Shown here: piece after piece, positions 1 to 7,556 of the stretch
Layout of the letters: every line of letters starts with the position of its first letter
Numbering within the stretch: position 1 is the stretch's first letter
From: Bryobacterales bacterium
Lineage (GTDB): Bacteria > Acidobacteriota > Terriglobia > Bryobacterales > UBA6623
DNA length: 38,171 nucleotides
Direction: 5' to 3'
NCBI GenBank assembly: GCA_028819235.1
Contig: JAPPMC010000067.1
Location: 1-38,171 of the forward strand
Translations under genes and position numbers: made by a program
The notes under the pieces: generated by a model
What the model was told of the DNA's origin: nothing
Database searches by the model: none
What the model saw: the letters and a program-made list of their open reading frames with translations, nothing else

Positions 1-470
1 CCCTCGACACAACCCAACCTCACGAGGCCGTTCCGAGCGGCCACAGGACACGTGCATCTCCACCACCCCGCGATTTCATAGCAATGGCTCCCCAAAGGCA
101 CTGGGGCGCGAACTCCAAATTACGTGAGGGGAGGGGCTCGGTAACGACCCCTCCTACTCTGCCGAGTCGGCGCTCTCGCGGTGGACGTCAGAGCACCATG
201 AACGCTACCCCACCCAACCCAATCGTGACGCGATAGCCCGCACGTGACCAATCCTGCCCGGGCGTTGCCGCAGTGCGCGTCGTGTTGTGCGCGTGGATTG
301 GGGCGAGCCCTCCATTCAATCCGTGGTTTGACCGGCTCGGAGGGGATCGATTTCGAGCGCCTGGATGCGCAACGGCGGTGCAAGCGGTAGTACGTTGGGC
401 GCAAGCACGGCCTCTACGCTTCCGGCGGCTCGTTCCACGCAGCATCCAATCTGCCCACGTTCTGCTCGTG
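1..470. other. No recognisable gene
   Basis: I see no family motif, RNA gene or clear promoter here. The open frames on both strands have arginine-, proline- and serine-rich translations typical of GC-rich shadow frames. The stretch lies downstream (3') of the minus-strand HNH gene. Confidence 0.5.
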
Positions 471-1436
471 CTAGTTGTTCTTCACGTGGCTAGACACCCG
501 GAGCAAGGTAACCTCCAGTTGCCCGTAATCGGCCACAACGAAGTCCGAAACTTTTCCGTTCTCATCCGTTTCTCTAATGCCGGCGCCGAACGGTTCGCCG
601 CCCAGATTGCGTTTCAGGTCGCGCCAGTATTGCCTGTTTTCCATCGTGAACGACTTAGGGACAGTCCTACCGAACTTGACGGGCTTCCAGACGTATCGAC
701 GGCGAAGTGTAAAGGCTCCTTCGCGCCGGATTCGCTCGGACTTCTCATAGAAGGATCTGTCCCCGGAGACTGGCAGGAACACCATAGCCTCGCCGATCCT
801 GACGAGCCAGCACTTGGGCGGGTCAAGCCTCATTGCGATCCAAGAGTCCTTGGCCTTGGATGCATCGTAGACCGTGGACCTCTCGATAATGGCCCTGTCC
901 GGGTTCATGATTTGATGGCGAACCTGACTTGCGCCATCGCCAGCGGCGTATCGGTAGCCGCGGTTTCCGAGAAGAGAGAACACTGACAGGTATGCGTACC
1001 GCAGGAATCCGACGGACGCGATGCGTTGGTTGACCAGCTGGATGTGGATCTTAATGTCTCCCTTTTCCGGTTCCTTGAAGAGGATCACAGGATCGTACGG
1101 CCTTGTAGCTGTCAGGACAAATGTTCCATCGCTATCTCGAGTCATCTTTGCCCGGTACGGCTTGCCTAGGAGTTCCACGGTGGCCTGCGGCGGCTGCATC
1201 GCCAGCATCGTCGCTTTGTCTAGGCCGTTGCTTTCACCCTGATTGCAGCCGGAGCATGTGAGGCACATGCCAATGGGCGTTGCCTGTTTCTTCAACGCCT
1301 TGGCCGGAACGTGCTCCAAGTTGACAACTTCGCCGCGCCTCACATCATCCTCCGAGAATTTCTCGAGGCAGATCGGGCAGGCGGTATTCCCTCGCCTGAA
1401 CATTTTGATGCGGCGGCCCCTAACAGAATCTCTCAT
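471..1436 (-). CDS. HNH-type zinc-binding protein, possible nuclease
   Basis: Protein of 321 residues. The N-terminus carries a zinc-knuckle HNH-like layout: C20-x2-C23, then N-L-E-H at 39-42, then C61-x2-C64-N65. This matches HNH families with four structural cysteines around a His-containing active site. The remaining ~250 residues contain no domain I recognise, so DNA cleavage is inferred from the N-terminus only. I chose the ATG at 1436 because AAAGG lies five bases upstream; an alternative Met at codon 12 has a poorer site. It is a single gene, transcribed away from the IS110/TnpB remnant at 1785. Proteins of this type often sit in defence or mobile contexts, which fits the surroundings but is not proof. 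It could instead be an HNH-fold protein with a non-nuclease role. Confidence 0.7.
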   Translation of the reverse strand: MRDSVRGRRIKMFRRGNTACPICLEKFSEDDVRRGEVVNLEHVPAKALKKQATPIGMCLTCSGCNQGESNGLDKATMLAMQPPQATVELLGKPYRAKMTRDSDGTFVLTATRPYDPVILFKEPEKGDIKIHIQLVNQRIASVGFLRYAYLSVFSLLGNRGYRYAAGDGASQVRHQIMNPDRAIIERSTVYDASKAKDSWIAMRLDPPKCWLVRIGEAMVFLPVSGDRSFYEKSERIRREGAFTLRRRYVWKPVKFGRTVPKSFTMENRQYWRDLKRNLGGEPFGAGIRETDENGKVSDFVVADYGQLEVTLLRVSSHVKNN

Positions 1437-1784
1437 TGCGCCTTTATCTACTGGCTATCGGTACACGTGCTGCGGCCACATGGCACTTCGGAGGGGCTCG
1501 CGATCACGGCCCGCCACGGAAGCGCACGCTTGGCTACGACGCCCTCAGGATGCCATGTCCCCAGTTTACCCATTATGGTGGAAGGCATGGCCACTGGCGA
1601 CGGGAACGGGGGCCCGATGGACGCGATCCCCGAATCTCTTCAGCAAGCGGACGCTCGATCTGGCGTCTGCCCCGCCTTCAGCCTTGAATTCTCCTTTGCC
1701 GCGAGCCAAGGGATTCCTTCCTGCGCGCCCTGAACGGAAGCGTGGGCACGTAGGCCCGAATTGTAAACGGACAGGAACGCAGGA
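1437..1784. other. Intergenic, no gene seen
   Basis: This lies between the HNH gene start and the IS110-like remnant. The overlapping frames on both strands show no recognisable motif. It should contain the HNH gene promoter on the minus strand and perhaps the left edge of the IS110-derived piece, but I cannot identify terminal repeats. Confidence 0.4.
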
Positions 1785-2249
1785 ATGACCACTCCGCCAA
1801 CCAATGTAGTCGCAGGCATTGACGTCGGCAAGTCCAAGCTCGACGCCCATCTTCTGGACGCCAAACGCGACCGCCAGTTCAACAACGACAAGGCTGTCTT
1901 CGAGCCCACCGGCCGCTATCACCGCAAGCTCCACCAGTGCCTCTTCGACTCCGGCATGGAGACGGTCCTCGTCAACCCGCTGCGCTCGAGGCGCTTCGCC
2001 GAGGCCATTGGCAGGCTCGCCAAGACGGACCGCGTGGATGCTGCCATGCCATCCCGCTTCGGGACCCGGAACAACCCCGGCAGGTCCAAGACCTACCGCT
2101 GCAAGGTGTGCGGGCTTGTTGAGGATCGCAACGTCAACGCCGCGATCAACATCTTGGCGGCCGGGGTTCTTGTCGCCGGAGCGTCAACGTGGGCCGGCAG
2201 GTCGTGCGTCGCTCCAGAACCGTACCGTGGTGTCAACCCATCGGTATGA
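1785..2249 (+). pseudogene. Chimeric remnant: IS110 transposase N-terminus joined to TnpB C-terminus
   Basis: The open frame encodes 154 residues from two unrelated transposon proteins. Residues 1 to ~87 are the DEDD (RuvC-like) N-terminus of an IS110-family transposase, with G-I-D-V-G-K, F-E-P-T-G-R-Y and K-T-D-R-V-D-A motifs. About 15-20 residues usually found between the first two motifs are missing. From about residue 90 it becomes the C-terminal zinc ribbon and last RuvC motif of an IS200/IS605/IS1341-type TnpB (C-K-V-C-G, then D-R-N-V-N-A-A-I-N-I-L). The core of TnpB, including its other catalytic acids and first Cys pair, is absent. The junction lies near base 2043-2055. Neither half should be active alone. 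The reading frame is preserved across the junction, which may be chance. Confidence 0.8.
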
Positions 2250-2734
2250 GCCCCTTCATTTGCAGCGAAGACGAGGACACGCGAAGCGTGATTGGCGATA
2301 TTGCGACATCCCAAAACGTTGCGGTCTTCCTATGTTCCACTCATGCAGACCTCAAATAGGCGGAACCCGTTGGCCTCTTGACTGCCGGAGATCACGAAAC
2401 TCTCGGCCTAGTGATCGAAGCCGGTGGGACCGTAAACGCATCGGGCCTTGCCAAGCAAGTCGGTATTGCGAAAACAGATGCGGGCGACCGGTTGGTCTCG
2501 CTTCAGAAGAACGGATTCCTCCTACGCGTGGAGCGTCCGCCTCCCGCTGGGGACCTCTTTATTGATCCTCGCACGCTCGTCCGAGGGGAGACAAAACCAG
2601 GCACCGGGTTGGAGAGCGGCGCGCTGACCCCTAACCGCGCCACGGTCGCGGCCATCGAGGCGGCGCGCCGTGGCGAGGTCGTGGAACTAGGCAGTCCGAC
2701 GGATGCGCTCGCCGAACTCAACCGCGATCACTGA
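2246..2734 (+). pseudogene. Interrupted winged-helix / RelB-like antitoxin gene
   Basis: One frame runs from ATG 2246, overlapping the stop of the IS chimera, through a TAG at 2357-2359 to the TGA at 2732. Before the stop it encodes 37 residues (hydrophobic V-A-V-F-L-C then T-H-A-D-L-K). After it comes a winged-helix-like region (asn-ala-ser-gly-leu-ala-lys-gln... leu-gln-lys-asn-gly-phe-leu). The C-terminus, N-R-A-T-V-A-A-I-E-A-A-R-R-G-E then L-A-E-L-N, resembles the tail of RelB/DinJ-type antitoxins. If the distal part is still expressed it could start at TTG 2378 (118 residues). A YafQ-like toxin fragment follows about 45 bases downstream, as expected for a RelB-YafQ pair. The family of the upstream half is unknown to me. 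Confidence 0.5.
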
Positions 2735-3023
2735 AGAGTCCGGTCGACTCTGGCCAAGAACGGCCAAGAACGAGAGAATCCGCACGGTCAAGCGGACCGC
2801 TCAGTTCAAGCGAGGTTTCAAGAGTGTGAAGCGTGGCGTTCACGGCAGTCATCTCGAAGAGATAGTCGAACAGCGTGGTGACCGGCACGCGCGTGGCCTC
2901 GAAGCGCACGCGCCACCAACTCGTACCCGCGGTCTGCACCAGCGGCAGAGCGAACACGCCTTCCTTCGGCAGGTCCTGCCAGTCCCGCGGCGGGTCGGCC
3001 TTCGATTCCCCGGCAGCGCTCAT
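2718..3023 (-). pseudogene. DUF433-like N-terminal fragment
   Basis: ATG at 3023 has a strong GGGAGG six bases upstream. The first ~55 residues end in A-T-R-V-P-V-T-T-L-F-D-Y-L, which resembles the G-T-R-V-P-V-xx-L-F-D-Y-L core of DUF433 (VapB-like antitoxin) proteins. After about base 2860 the frame is antisense to the YafQ-like fragment and no longer resembles DUF433. The frame stays open to 2718 (about 101 residues), so a hybrid product is possible. I read it as a truncated gene joined tail-to-tail with another truncated gene. Confidence 0.4.
2778..2860 (+). pseudogene. YafQ/RelE-like toxin N-terminal fragment
   Basis: The translation reads I-R-T-V-K-R-T-A-Q-F-K-R-G-F-K then V-K-R-G-V-H-G, closely resembling the first 25 residues of YafQ-type mRNA interferase toxins. 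The position where the initiator Met would lie is ATC at 2778 instead of ATG. Homology stops near 2860, where the sequence passes into a minus-strand DUF433-like fragment. The catalytic C-terminal half is missing. Together with the RelB-like gene just upstream this is a dead toxin-antitoxin module. Confidence 0.45.
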
Positions 3024-3218
3024 CAGTTCCCTCCCTGACTGGCGGCTCCCAAGCACAGCTTACAGGCCGCGCCGTGGTCTCGGGCGGCAGCGCAGGCCGC
3101 CAGATCCGGAGTGGCGCTGATACCCTGAAATCGACGATTTTCTGTCAATTCCGGCCGAGAAGCGAGATTGCGGGGGTCGCCGTTACGAGGCGGCCGCACA
3201 CTCTAAGGGAGGCGCCTA

Positions 3219-4163
3219 ATGACAGACCTCTACCGGATGGACTTCCGCACTTGGGCGCGCAGGCAGTCGGCCCTCGAGTCGGTTCGCCATACGGCCGGGC
3301 TCGGGGAGCGCGACAGGGAGGAGATGGAAGGCCTCGCCCGCAGGGGCCGCGAGCTGTGGATCGAGGCTGCCGCCGACGCCATCACGCACCTACTCCGGAT
3401 CCAGCACTGCCCCGCAGCGCCAGCCGAGAACCTGGACCACTGGAGGATGAGAGTCTCGGTCCGCCGGATCGAACTCGACCGGCTGCTCCCGAGCCTGCGG
3501 GCAAAGCCCGCAGCGCTCCTCGATGAGGCATGGGGCGTAAGTCGCGAGGCGGCCGTCCGCGGTCGGCTCGCCGGCGGGAGCGAGACGTCCGGGATCCCGG
3601 AACAGTGCCCTTGGTCGCTCGATCAGATCGCGCATCGCGACTGGTGGCCCGGCGATCGCTGGCCCGTGGATTTGCACCCGCTGGCAGACCCCGCCGGCGA
3701 GCCGCCGCCACCGCCCTCGGAAGCGGTGATGCCCGGGCCGTTCCACAGCTGCAGCCAGTACGCCGACACGATCGACAACGCCTGGAACGACGACGAGAGG
3801 TACCGGATGCTGATCTCCGACCTGCCGCGCCGCTTCCATGCCCGCAGCCGCGAGGCGCAGGCGAAGTCGCTCGAGGATCCCCCGCGGCTGACGGGCACCA
3901 AGTGGGACGCGCTCCTGGCGGCGGTGGCAGAGCACATCGCGATCACCCACGGCCATCCGGTGCCGGACTGGTGCGACGACCCCGAGCGGTCTCTGAAGAT
4001 CTACTGGATGCCGCTGCCCGTGTTCGGCAAGCGCTTCCCCGGCTGCTACTACCGGGACACGCCCGGGGCGTTCCTCCGCCATGGAGTCATCATCGGGGGC
4101 CGGGAATTTGGCCCGCGCGAAGGAGAGCGGGACTATGGAGCCCTTCTCGGCGAATGCGCTTGA
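3219..4163 (+). CDS. DUF29 domain fused to antitoxin-like domain
   Basis: 314 residues, ATG 3219 preceded by GGGAGG. Residues ~1-148 look like DUF29: an N-terminal tyrosine/tryptophan-rich start, a helical middle with L-L-P-S-L-R, and the closing C-P-W-S-L-D-Q motif followed by W-W-P. A proline-rich linker (around 158-170) leads to a second domain with W-D-A-L-L-A-A-V-A-E-H, V-P-D-W, and P-G-A-F-L-R-H-G. That domain resembles the C-terminal part of HTH-type proteins normally encoded before DUF6036 nucleotidyltransferases. The downstream toxin-like gene overlaps its end by 29 bases, so the two should be co-translated. In relatives as I remember them the N-terminus is a helix-turn-helix, not DUF29, so this fusion is unusual. 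An in-frame ATG at 3729 could give the antitoxin-like part alone. Function is inferred from context. Confidence 0.65.
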   Translation: MTDLYRMDFRTWARRQSALESVRHTAGLGERDREEMEGLARRGRELWIEAAADAITHLLRIQHCPAAPAENLDHWRMRVSVRRIELDRLLPSLRAKPAALLDEAWGVSREAAVRGRLAGGSETSGIPEQCPWSLDQIAHRDWWPGDRWPVDLHPLADPAGEPPPPPSEAVMPGPFHSCSQYADTIDNAWNDDERYRMLISDLPRRFHARSREAQAKSLEDPPRLTGTKWDALLAAVAEHIAITHGHPVPDWCDDPERSLKIYWMPLPVFGKRFPGCYYRDTPGAFLRHGVIIGGREFGPREGERDYGALLGECA

Positions 4164-4740
4164 GGATGCCTTTCGCGAGCTGTCCAGGGAGTTGAGGCGG
4201 TCCCGCGTCCGGTGTCACGTCTACATCATCGGCGGCGCGGCCATGGCCCTCGGGTTCGACGATCGGCGCCAGACGATGGACATAGACGCACTGATCAGGG
4301 CGGGTCACGGGCCCGTTATGGATGCCGTCCGCCGAATCGCCCGCCGCCGAGGCTGGCCAGAGACATGGCTGAACGAGGAGGCGGTGTCGGCGATGCCGCA
4401 CGGCCGCGACGGCCGCGCTCGGACCGTTTACGGGGATCGCCACCTTGTGGTGACCGCCGCCTCGGCCGAGCACCTGCTGGCGATGAAGGTCCGCGCCGCT
4501 CGCCCCAAGGACCAAGGGGACATCGTCTTCCTGGCCCGACACCTTGGTCTGTCGTCGGCCCGCGAGGTTTTCGACCTGCACGACGACGTCTTCCCGGAGG
4601 ACCCCCCACGGCACCGCAATTTCGAAGACGCCCGCAAGATTCTCGGGGAGCTTTGGCCCCGTGACAGGTCGATGGCGCGTGACGACCGCTACGGGTACGC
4701 CGCCGCCCGCGGAAGGGAACGCGGCGGCCACCCGCGCTAG
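4135..4740 (+). CDS. DUF6036-type nucleotidyltransferase, putative toxin
   Basis: 201 residues. ATG 4135 is chosen because AGGAG lies about ten bases upstream and it overlaps the preceding gene; an in-frame ATG at 4081 lies deeper inside that gene. The start of the domain shows Y-I-I-G-G-A-A-M-A-L (29-39) followed by T-M-D-I-D-A, i.e. the G-G plus D-x-D (D49, D51) signature of minimal nucleotidyltransferases. A second helical part includes H-L-L-A-M-K-V-R-A and a lysine/aspartate pair (K-D-Q-G-D-I), as in AbiEii/DUF6036 proteins. Such enzymes act as toxins that modify tRNA or other targets and are neutralised by the upstream partner. The pairing with the DUF29-antitoxin fusion supports a toxin role, but the target is unknown. 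Confidence 0.75.
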   Translation: MEPFSANALEDAFRELSRELRRSRVRCHVYIIGGAAMALGFDDRRQTMDIDALIRAGHGPVMDAVRRIARRRGWPETWLNEEAVSAMPHGRDGRARTVYGDRHLVVTAASAEHLLAMKVRAARPKDQGDIVFLARHLGLSSAREVFDLHDDVFPEDPPRHRNFEDARKILGELWPRDRSMARDDRYGYAAARGRERGGHPR

Positions 4741-4835
4741 CGGCCGTGCTGCGCGATGGGCACACTGCAAGCAGGCACAGCAGGGGCACCTCATCAAAGG
4801 TGAGCCAGCCGCGAATCGGGAACAGGGGAACACGC

Positions 4836-4988
4836 ATGGATACACGCGGAGCAGTCGGGAACGCCGGCAAGTCGCTCAACAGGATCGAGGACTCCGTCGG
4901 CAAGGCTGAGGCATCCCTGCGGGAAGCCCAAGACGCCCTCCTGGAGGTCACGGCGGCGTTCAGAGAGCTGCGGGAACTCCTCGCCTAG
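4836..4988 (+). CDS. Small coiled-coil protein, function unknown
   Basis: A 50-residue frame starting at ATG 4836 with AGGGGAA about seven bases upstream. The product is amphipathic and helical (R-I-E-D-S-V-G-K-A-E-A-S-L then L-L-E-V-T-A-A-F-R-E-L-R-E-L-L), without signal peptide or cysteines. It lies 95 bases after the nucleotidyltransferase gene on the same strand and may belong to that transcript. I recognise no family. The clean heptad pattern and ribosome site argue for a real gene. Confidence 0.45.
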   Translation: MDTRGAVGNAGKSLNRIEDSVGKAEASLREAQDALLEVTAAFRELRELLA

Positions 4989-5481
4989 CCCTGCGACGCC
5001 CCGGACACGCAGAGCCCGCCGGGCAAACCGGCACTGAACGCACGGCGCTTTTCCGAGGGGCATTCCGCCCTGCAATTCAAAATCGCAAGCCAGCCCGACC
5101 CCCGACCGCAGACTGAATCGCACCCTGTCTTGACGCCATCAGCAGACGCTTAACCGAAGGCACCTCCATTCTTAGACGAATGCCGTTGCTGCGGAACCCA
5201 TCGTGAGCACGAATCGTTCCAACCAAGGGCCTGCCACGTCCCGCCCGAACGCTTACCTGAGCGGTCGCTGTGGGCCAGAACACGTTTACCGGATAGGCCT
5301 CCGAAGCCCACTTCATGCCTGATCCATCCGGGACGTCAACACGATGTACTGCATCCTGTTGACTCTCGGCTCCCGTCTTCTGCACCATCTTCGGCCGCAG
5401 AGATTCTTGGTGGAACTCGTCGCCCAAGGCCGAGGACGATCAACCGGAGTCGCGCGGTCTTCTGTCTTCTATTGAGTTACT
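4989..5481. other. Intergenic, no gene seen
   Basis: This lies downstream of both the small coiled-coil gene and the convergent sulfatase operon, so it should contain both transcript ends. The one long minus-strand frame (5077-5427) lacks a recognisable motif. I found no convincing hairpin plus T-tract. Confidence 0.4.
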
Positions 5482-6912
5482 TCAGTCGAGCATGCGCCAT
5501 TCGCGAGGCGCCACCCAGCCTTGAGGGGGCGGCGCCGTCATGGGAGGAACTCCCCCTTCAGGCCGCAGGGCCCGAAACTCTTTCAAGCGATTCAGCATCA
5601 TCCGCGCCTTCTCCGGCTCTTCCTCGGAGAGGTCGTCACGCTCGAGCGGGTCGGTCGCCAAGTTGAAGAGTTCGATCCGGACCGGCGTGGGCTCCCGCTG
5701 CCTCTCAGGAAGCGACTCGGGCGGCGCATCGGCTGGATGGGGACCCAAGATCGCCGGACCGCGGCGGACAATCTTCCAATCCCCGTCTATGAGGGCCAGC
5801 TGCTCTTCGTTGTACCTCTCGAAGTAGGAGAAGAACTCGGAGGGCCCCTCGGCGGCCTCGCCGGAGATGACCGGCCAAGCGTCCTGTCCGTCAACGGGCT
5901 CGCCAGGCCCGGAATTGTCGCCAAGGCTGGCCAGTCCCTTGAGCGTCGGCCAGACATCTATGTACCTGACCATCGATGTGACCTTGCGACCGCCACCATC
6001 CAGTCCGAGAGGCCAGCGCACCGCGGCCGCCACGCGCGTGCCGCCTTCGTAGACAGTTCCCTTCCCTGCCCGGAGCGGGCTGTTGTCCGCCAGCGCCTGC
6101 CCCCCGTTGTCGCTGGCGAACCAGACCAACGTATCCTGGTCCACGCCGTTCCTCTCGAGCGCGTCCAGTATGCGAACGATCGCCGCATCCATGGCCGCCA
6201 CCATCGCCATGTAAGTGCGTCGGTTCTCGTTCTCCACCGAGGCGAAAGGGCGAAGCCAGCGCTCGGGAACCTGGAGAGGAGTGTGAGGAGCATTGAACGG
6301 GACGTACAGGAAGAATGGGCCGCGATCGGAGTGTTTATCGATGAACCGCACGGCTTCGTCGGCGATCAGATCTGTCGAATACCCCTCGTCGTGGTTTGGT
6401 TCAAATCCCCGATGCCAGTCCAGCTCGCCTTCGCGATGGTGGGTGTAGTAGTCAATGTTCCCGTTGAAGTGTCCGACGAATGAGGTGAAGCCCTGGTTCA
6501 GGGGATGGAAGCGCCGGAACGCGTGCCCGATGTGCCACTTGCCGGCAATGCCCCTGTTCCGATATCCGGCTCGAGCCAGCATCTCCGGAAGCGTCTCCTC
6601 GGCTGGGGGCACGCCTACGCGCAGGAAAGGCCTGCAGACAGCGCGCTGCATGCCGAAACGGATCGGGTAGCGGCCGGTCATGAGACCTGCCCTAGTGGGG
6701 GAGCAGACTGGACACGCGTAGAAGCGGTCCAGTTCCACGCCCTCACCGGCGATCCGATCGATGCCCGGCGTGGGGATGTCCCCTCCGTGGTAGCCGACGT
6801 CGTTCCAGCCCAGGTCATCGGCGAGGATCAGGACTACATTTGGCTGCCCTGTCGCGGACATAGCGGCGATGGCCATCAGGACCGCCAGCAACGCCAGATT
6901 CAGGATCCTCAT
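5482..6912 (-). CDS. Secreted type I sulfatase
   Basis: 476 residues, with a Sec signal peptide at about 1-22. The alkaline-phosphatase/sulfatase fold is clear: metal-binding L-A-D-D (31-33) in the first strand, the sulfatase signature C70-S-P-T-R74 whose Cys is converted to formylglycine, G-K-W-H-I-G, P-H-T-P, and S-D-N-G-G near the metal site. The enzyme should hydrolyse sulfate esters, probably of polysaccharides, in the periplasm or outside. ATG 6912 is chosen because TAGGAGG lies about seven bases upstream and because its ATGA overlaps the stop of the upstream P-loop gene. The longer open frame up to 7830 is a shadow of that gene and lpxD. Maturation needs a formylglycine-generating enzyme; only a broken FGE-like remnant occurs in this window (28750), so a working one must lie elsewhere. 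Confidence 0.93.
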   Translation of the reverse strand: MRILNLALLAVLMAIAAMSATGQPNVVLILADDLGWNDVGYHGGDIPTPGIDRIAGEGVELDRFYACPVCSPTRAGLMTGRYPIRFGMQRAVCRPFLRVGVPPAEETLPEMLARAGYRNRGIAGKWHIGHAFRRFHPLNQGFTSFVGHFNGNIDYYTHHREGELDWHRGFEPNHDEGYSTDLIADEAVRFIDKHSDRGPFFLYVPFNAPHTPLQVPERWLRPFASVENENRRTYMAMVAAMDAAIVRILDALERNGVDQDTLVWFASDNGGQALADNSPLRAGKGTVYEGGTRVAAAVRWPLGLDGGGRKVTSMVRYIDVWPTLKGLASLGDNSGPGEPVDGQDAWPVISGEAAEGPSEFFSYFERYNEEQLALIDGDWKIVRRGPAILGPHPADAPPESLPERQREPTPVRIELFNLATDPLERDDLSEEEPEKARMMLNRLKEFRALRPEGGVPPMTAPPPQGWVAPREWRMLD

Positions 6913-7556
6913 GATCGGCCTCCTACCCGGGGCGGAAGGACATCGGACGGGTCGAGGCGGCTCGTCACGAATCTTATGAGCGACCCAGAACAGTAGGCCG
7001 GGGGGCGCACGTCGAAGATCGGCCTCTCGGCGAGCAATGAGACGTCGAATCCAGACCAAGGGGGGCGTACTCCCCGCCCTCCCGACACCGCGAACGCATC
7101 CGCTCGGCCGGCCAGCCGGGATGCGCTGCGCTTGCAGTCCGGCACGTCCAAGCGCAGTACGGAAATGTACACTTCGGGCGCGATGTGTTCCACGATGCTG
7201 TTGGACTCGAAGAGGACGCTGGAGCGTCCCGCCACAGCCTCGCGTATGGCGGGAAGGGCGGTTGCGAGCTCCCCCATCGCGACGCGGACCCACAGCACTT
7301 CTCGGGCCCCTGCTTCGAGCATCCTTGCGGTGTCTGTACCAGCCACCGCCCCCGTCTCCCGGGAGATTTCGTAGGGGCACATGGGGTTTGCGATAGCACA
7401 GCCGCAGGGAGAGCCGTCGCGCGAGCAGATGCCGTGACCAAAGCGGGTCAGCTTGATGGCCGTCCAGCCACGCTCTCGAGTGGCAGCGATGAGGGAGGCC
7501 GCAAGCGAGGTCTTGCCAACCTCCCGGCTGTTGCCGCCGATGACGACCGTGCTCAA
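6909..7556 (-). CDS. P-loop NTPase, MobB-like
   Basis: 215 residues. It starts at TTG 7556, with GGAGG five bases upstream; the TTGA overlaps the lpxD stop. A Walker-A-like G-N-S-R-E-V-G-K-T-S (8-17) is followed by W-T-A-I-K-L-T, the layout of MobB-type GTP-binding adapters. A cysteine cluster follows (G-I-C, P-C-G-C, M-C-P), suggesting a metal site. A later F-E-S-N-S-I motif and A-D-A-F-A-V resemble the distal part of these NTPases. I recall similar proteins beside lipid A genes in some Acidobacteriota, where the function is unknown. It sits translationally coupled between lpxD and the sulfatase. Molybdenum cofactor work is possible by homology but not supported by the neighbours. Confidence 0.7.
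   Translation of the reverse strand: MSTVVIGGNSREVGKTSLAASLIAATRERGWTAIKLTRFGHGICSRDGSPCGCAIANPMCPYEISRETGAVAGTDTARMLEAGAREVLWVRVAMGELATALPAIREAVAGRSSVLFESNSIVEHIAPEVYISVLRLDVPDCKRSASRLAGRADAFAVSGGRGVRPPWSGFDVSLLAERPIFDVRPPAYCSGSLIRFVTSRLDPSDVLPPRVGGRS

Noticed and set aside
273..986. Plus-strand frame of 237 residues
   Set aside because: It overlaps the HNH gene, whose zinc motifs and ribosome site are convincing; this frame has none.
6398..6412. GGTTCAAATCCC, like a tRNA T-arm
   Set aside because: It lies inside the sulfatase gene, and no acceptor, D or anticodon stems could be formed around it.
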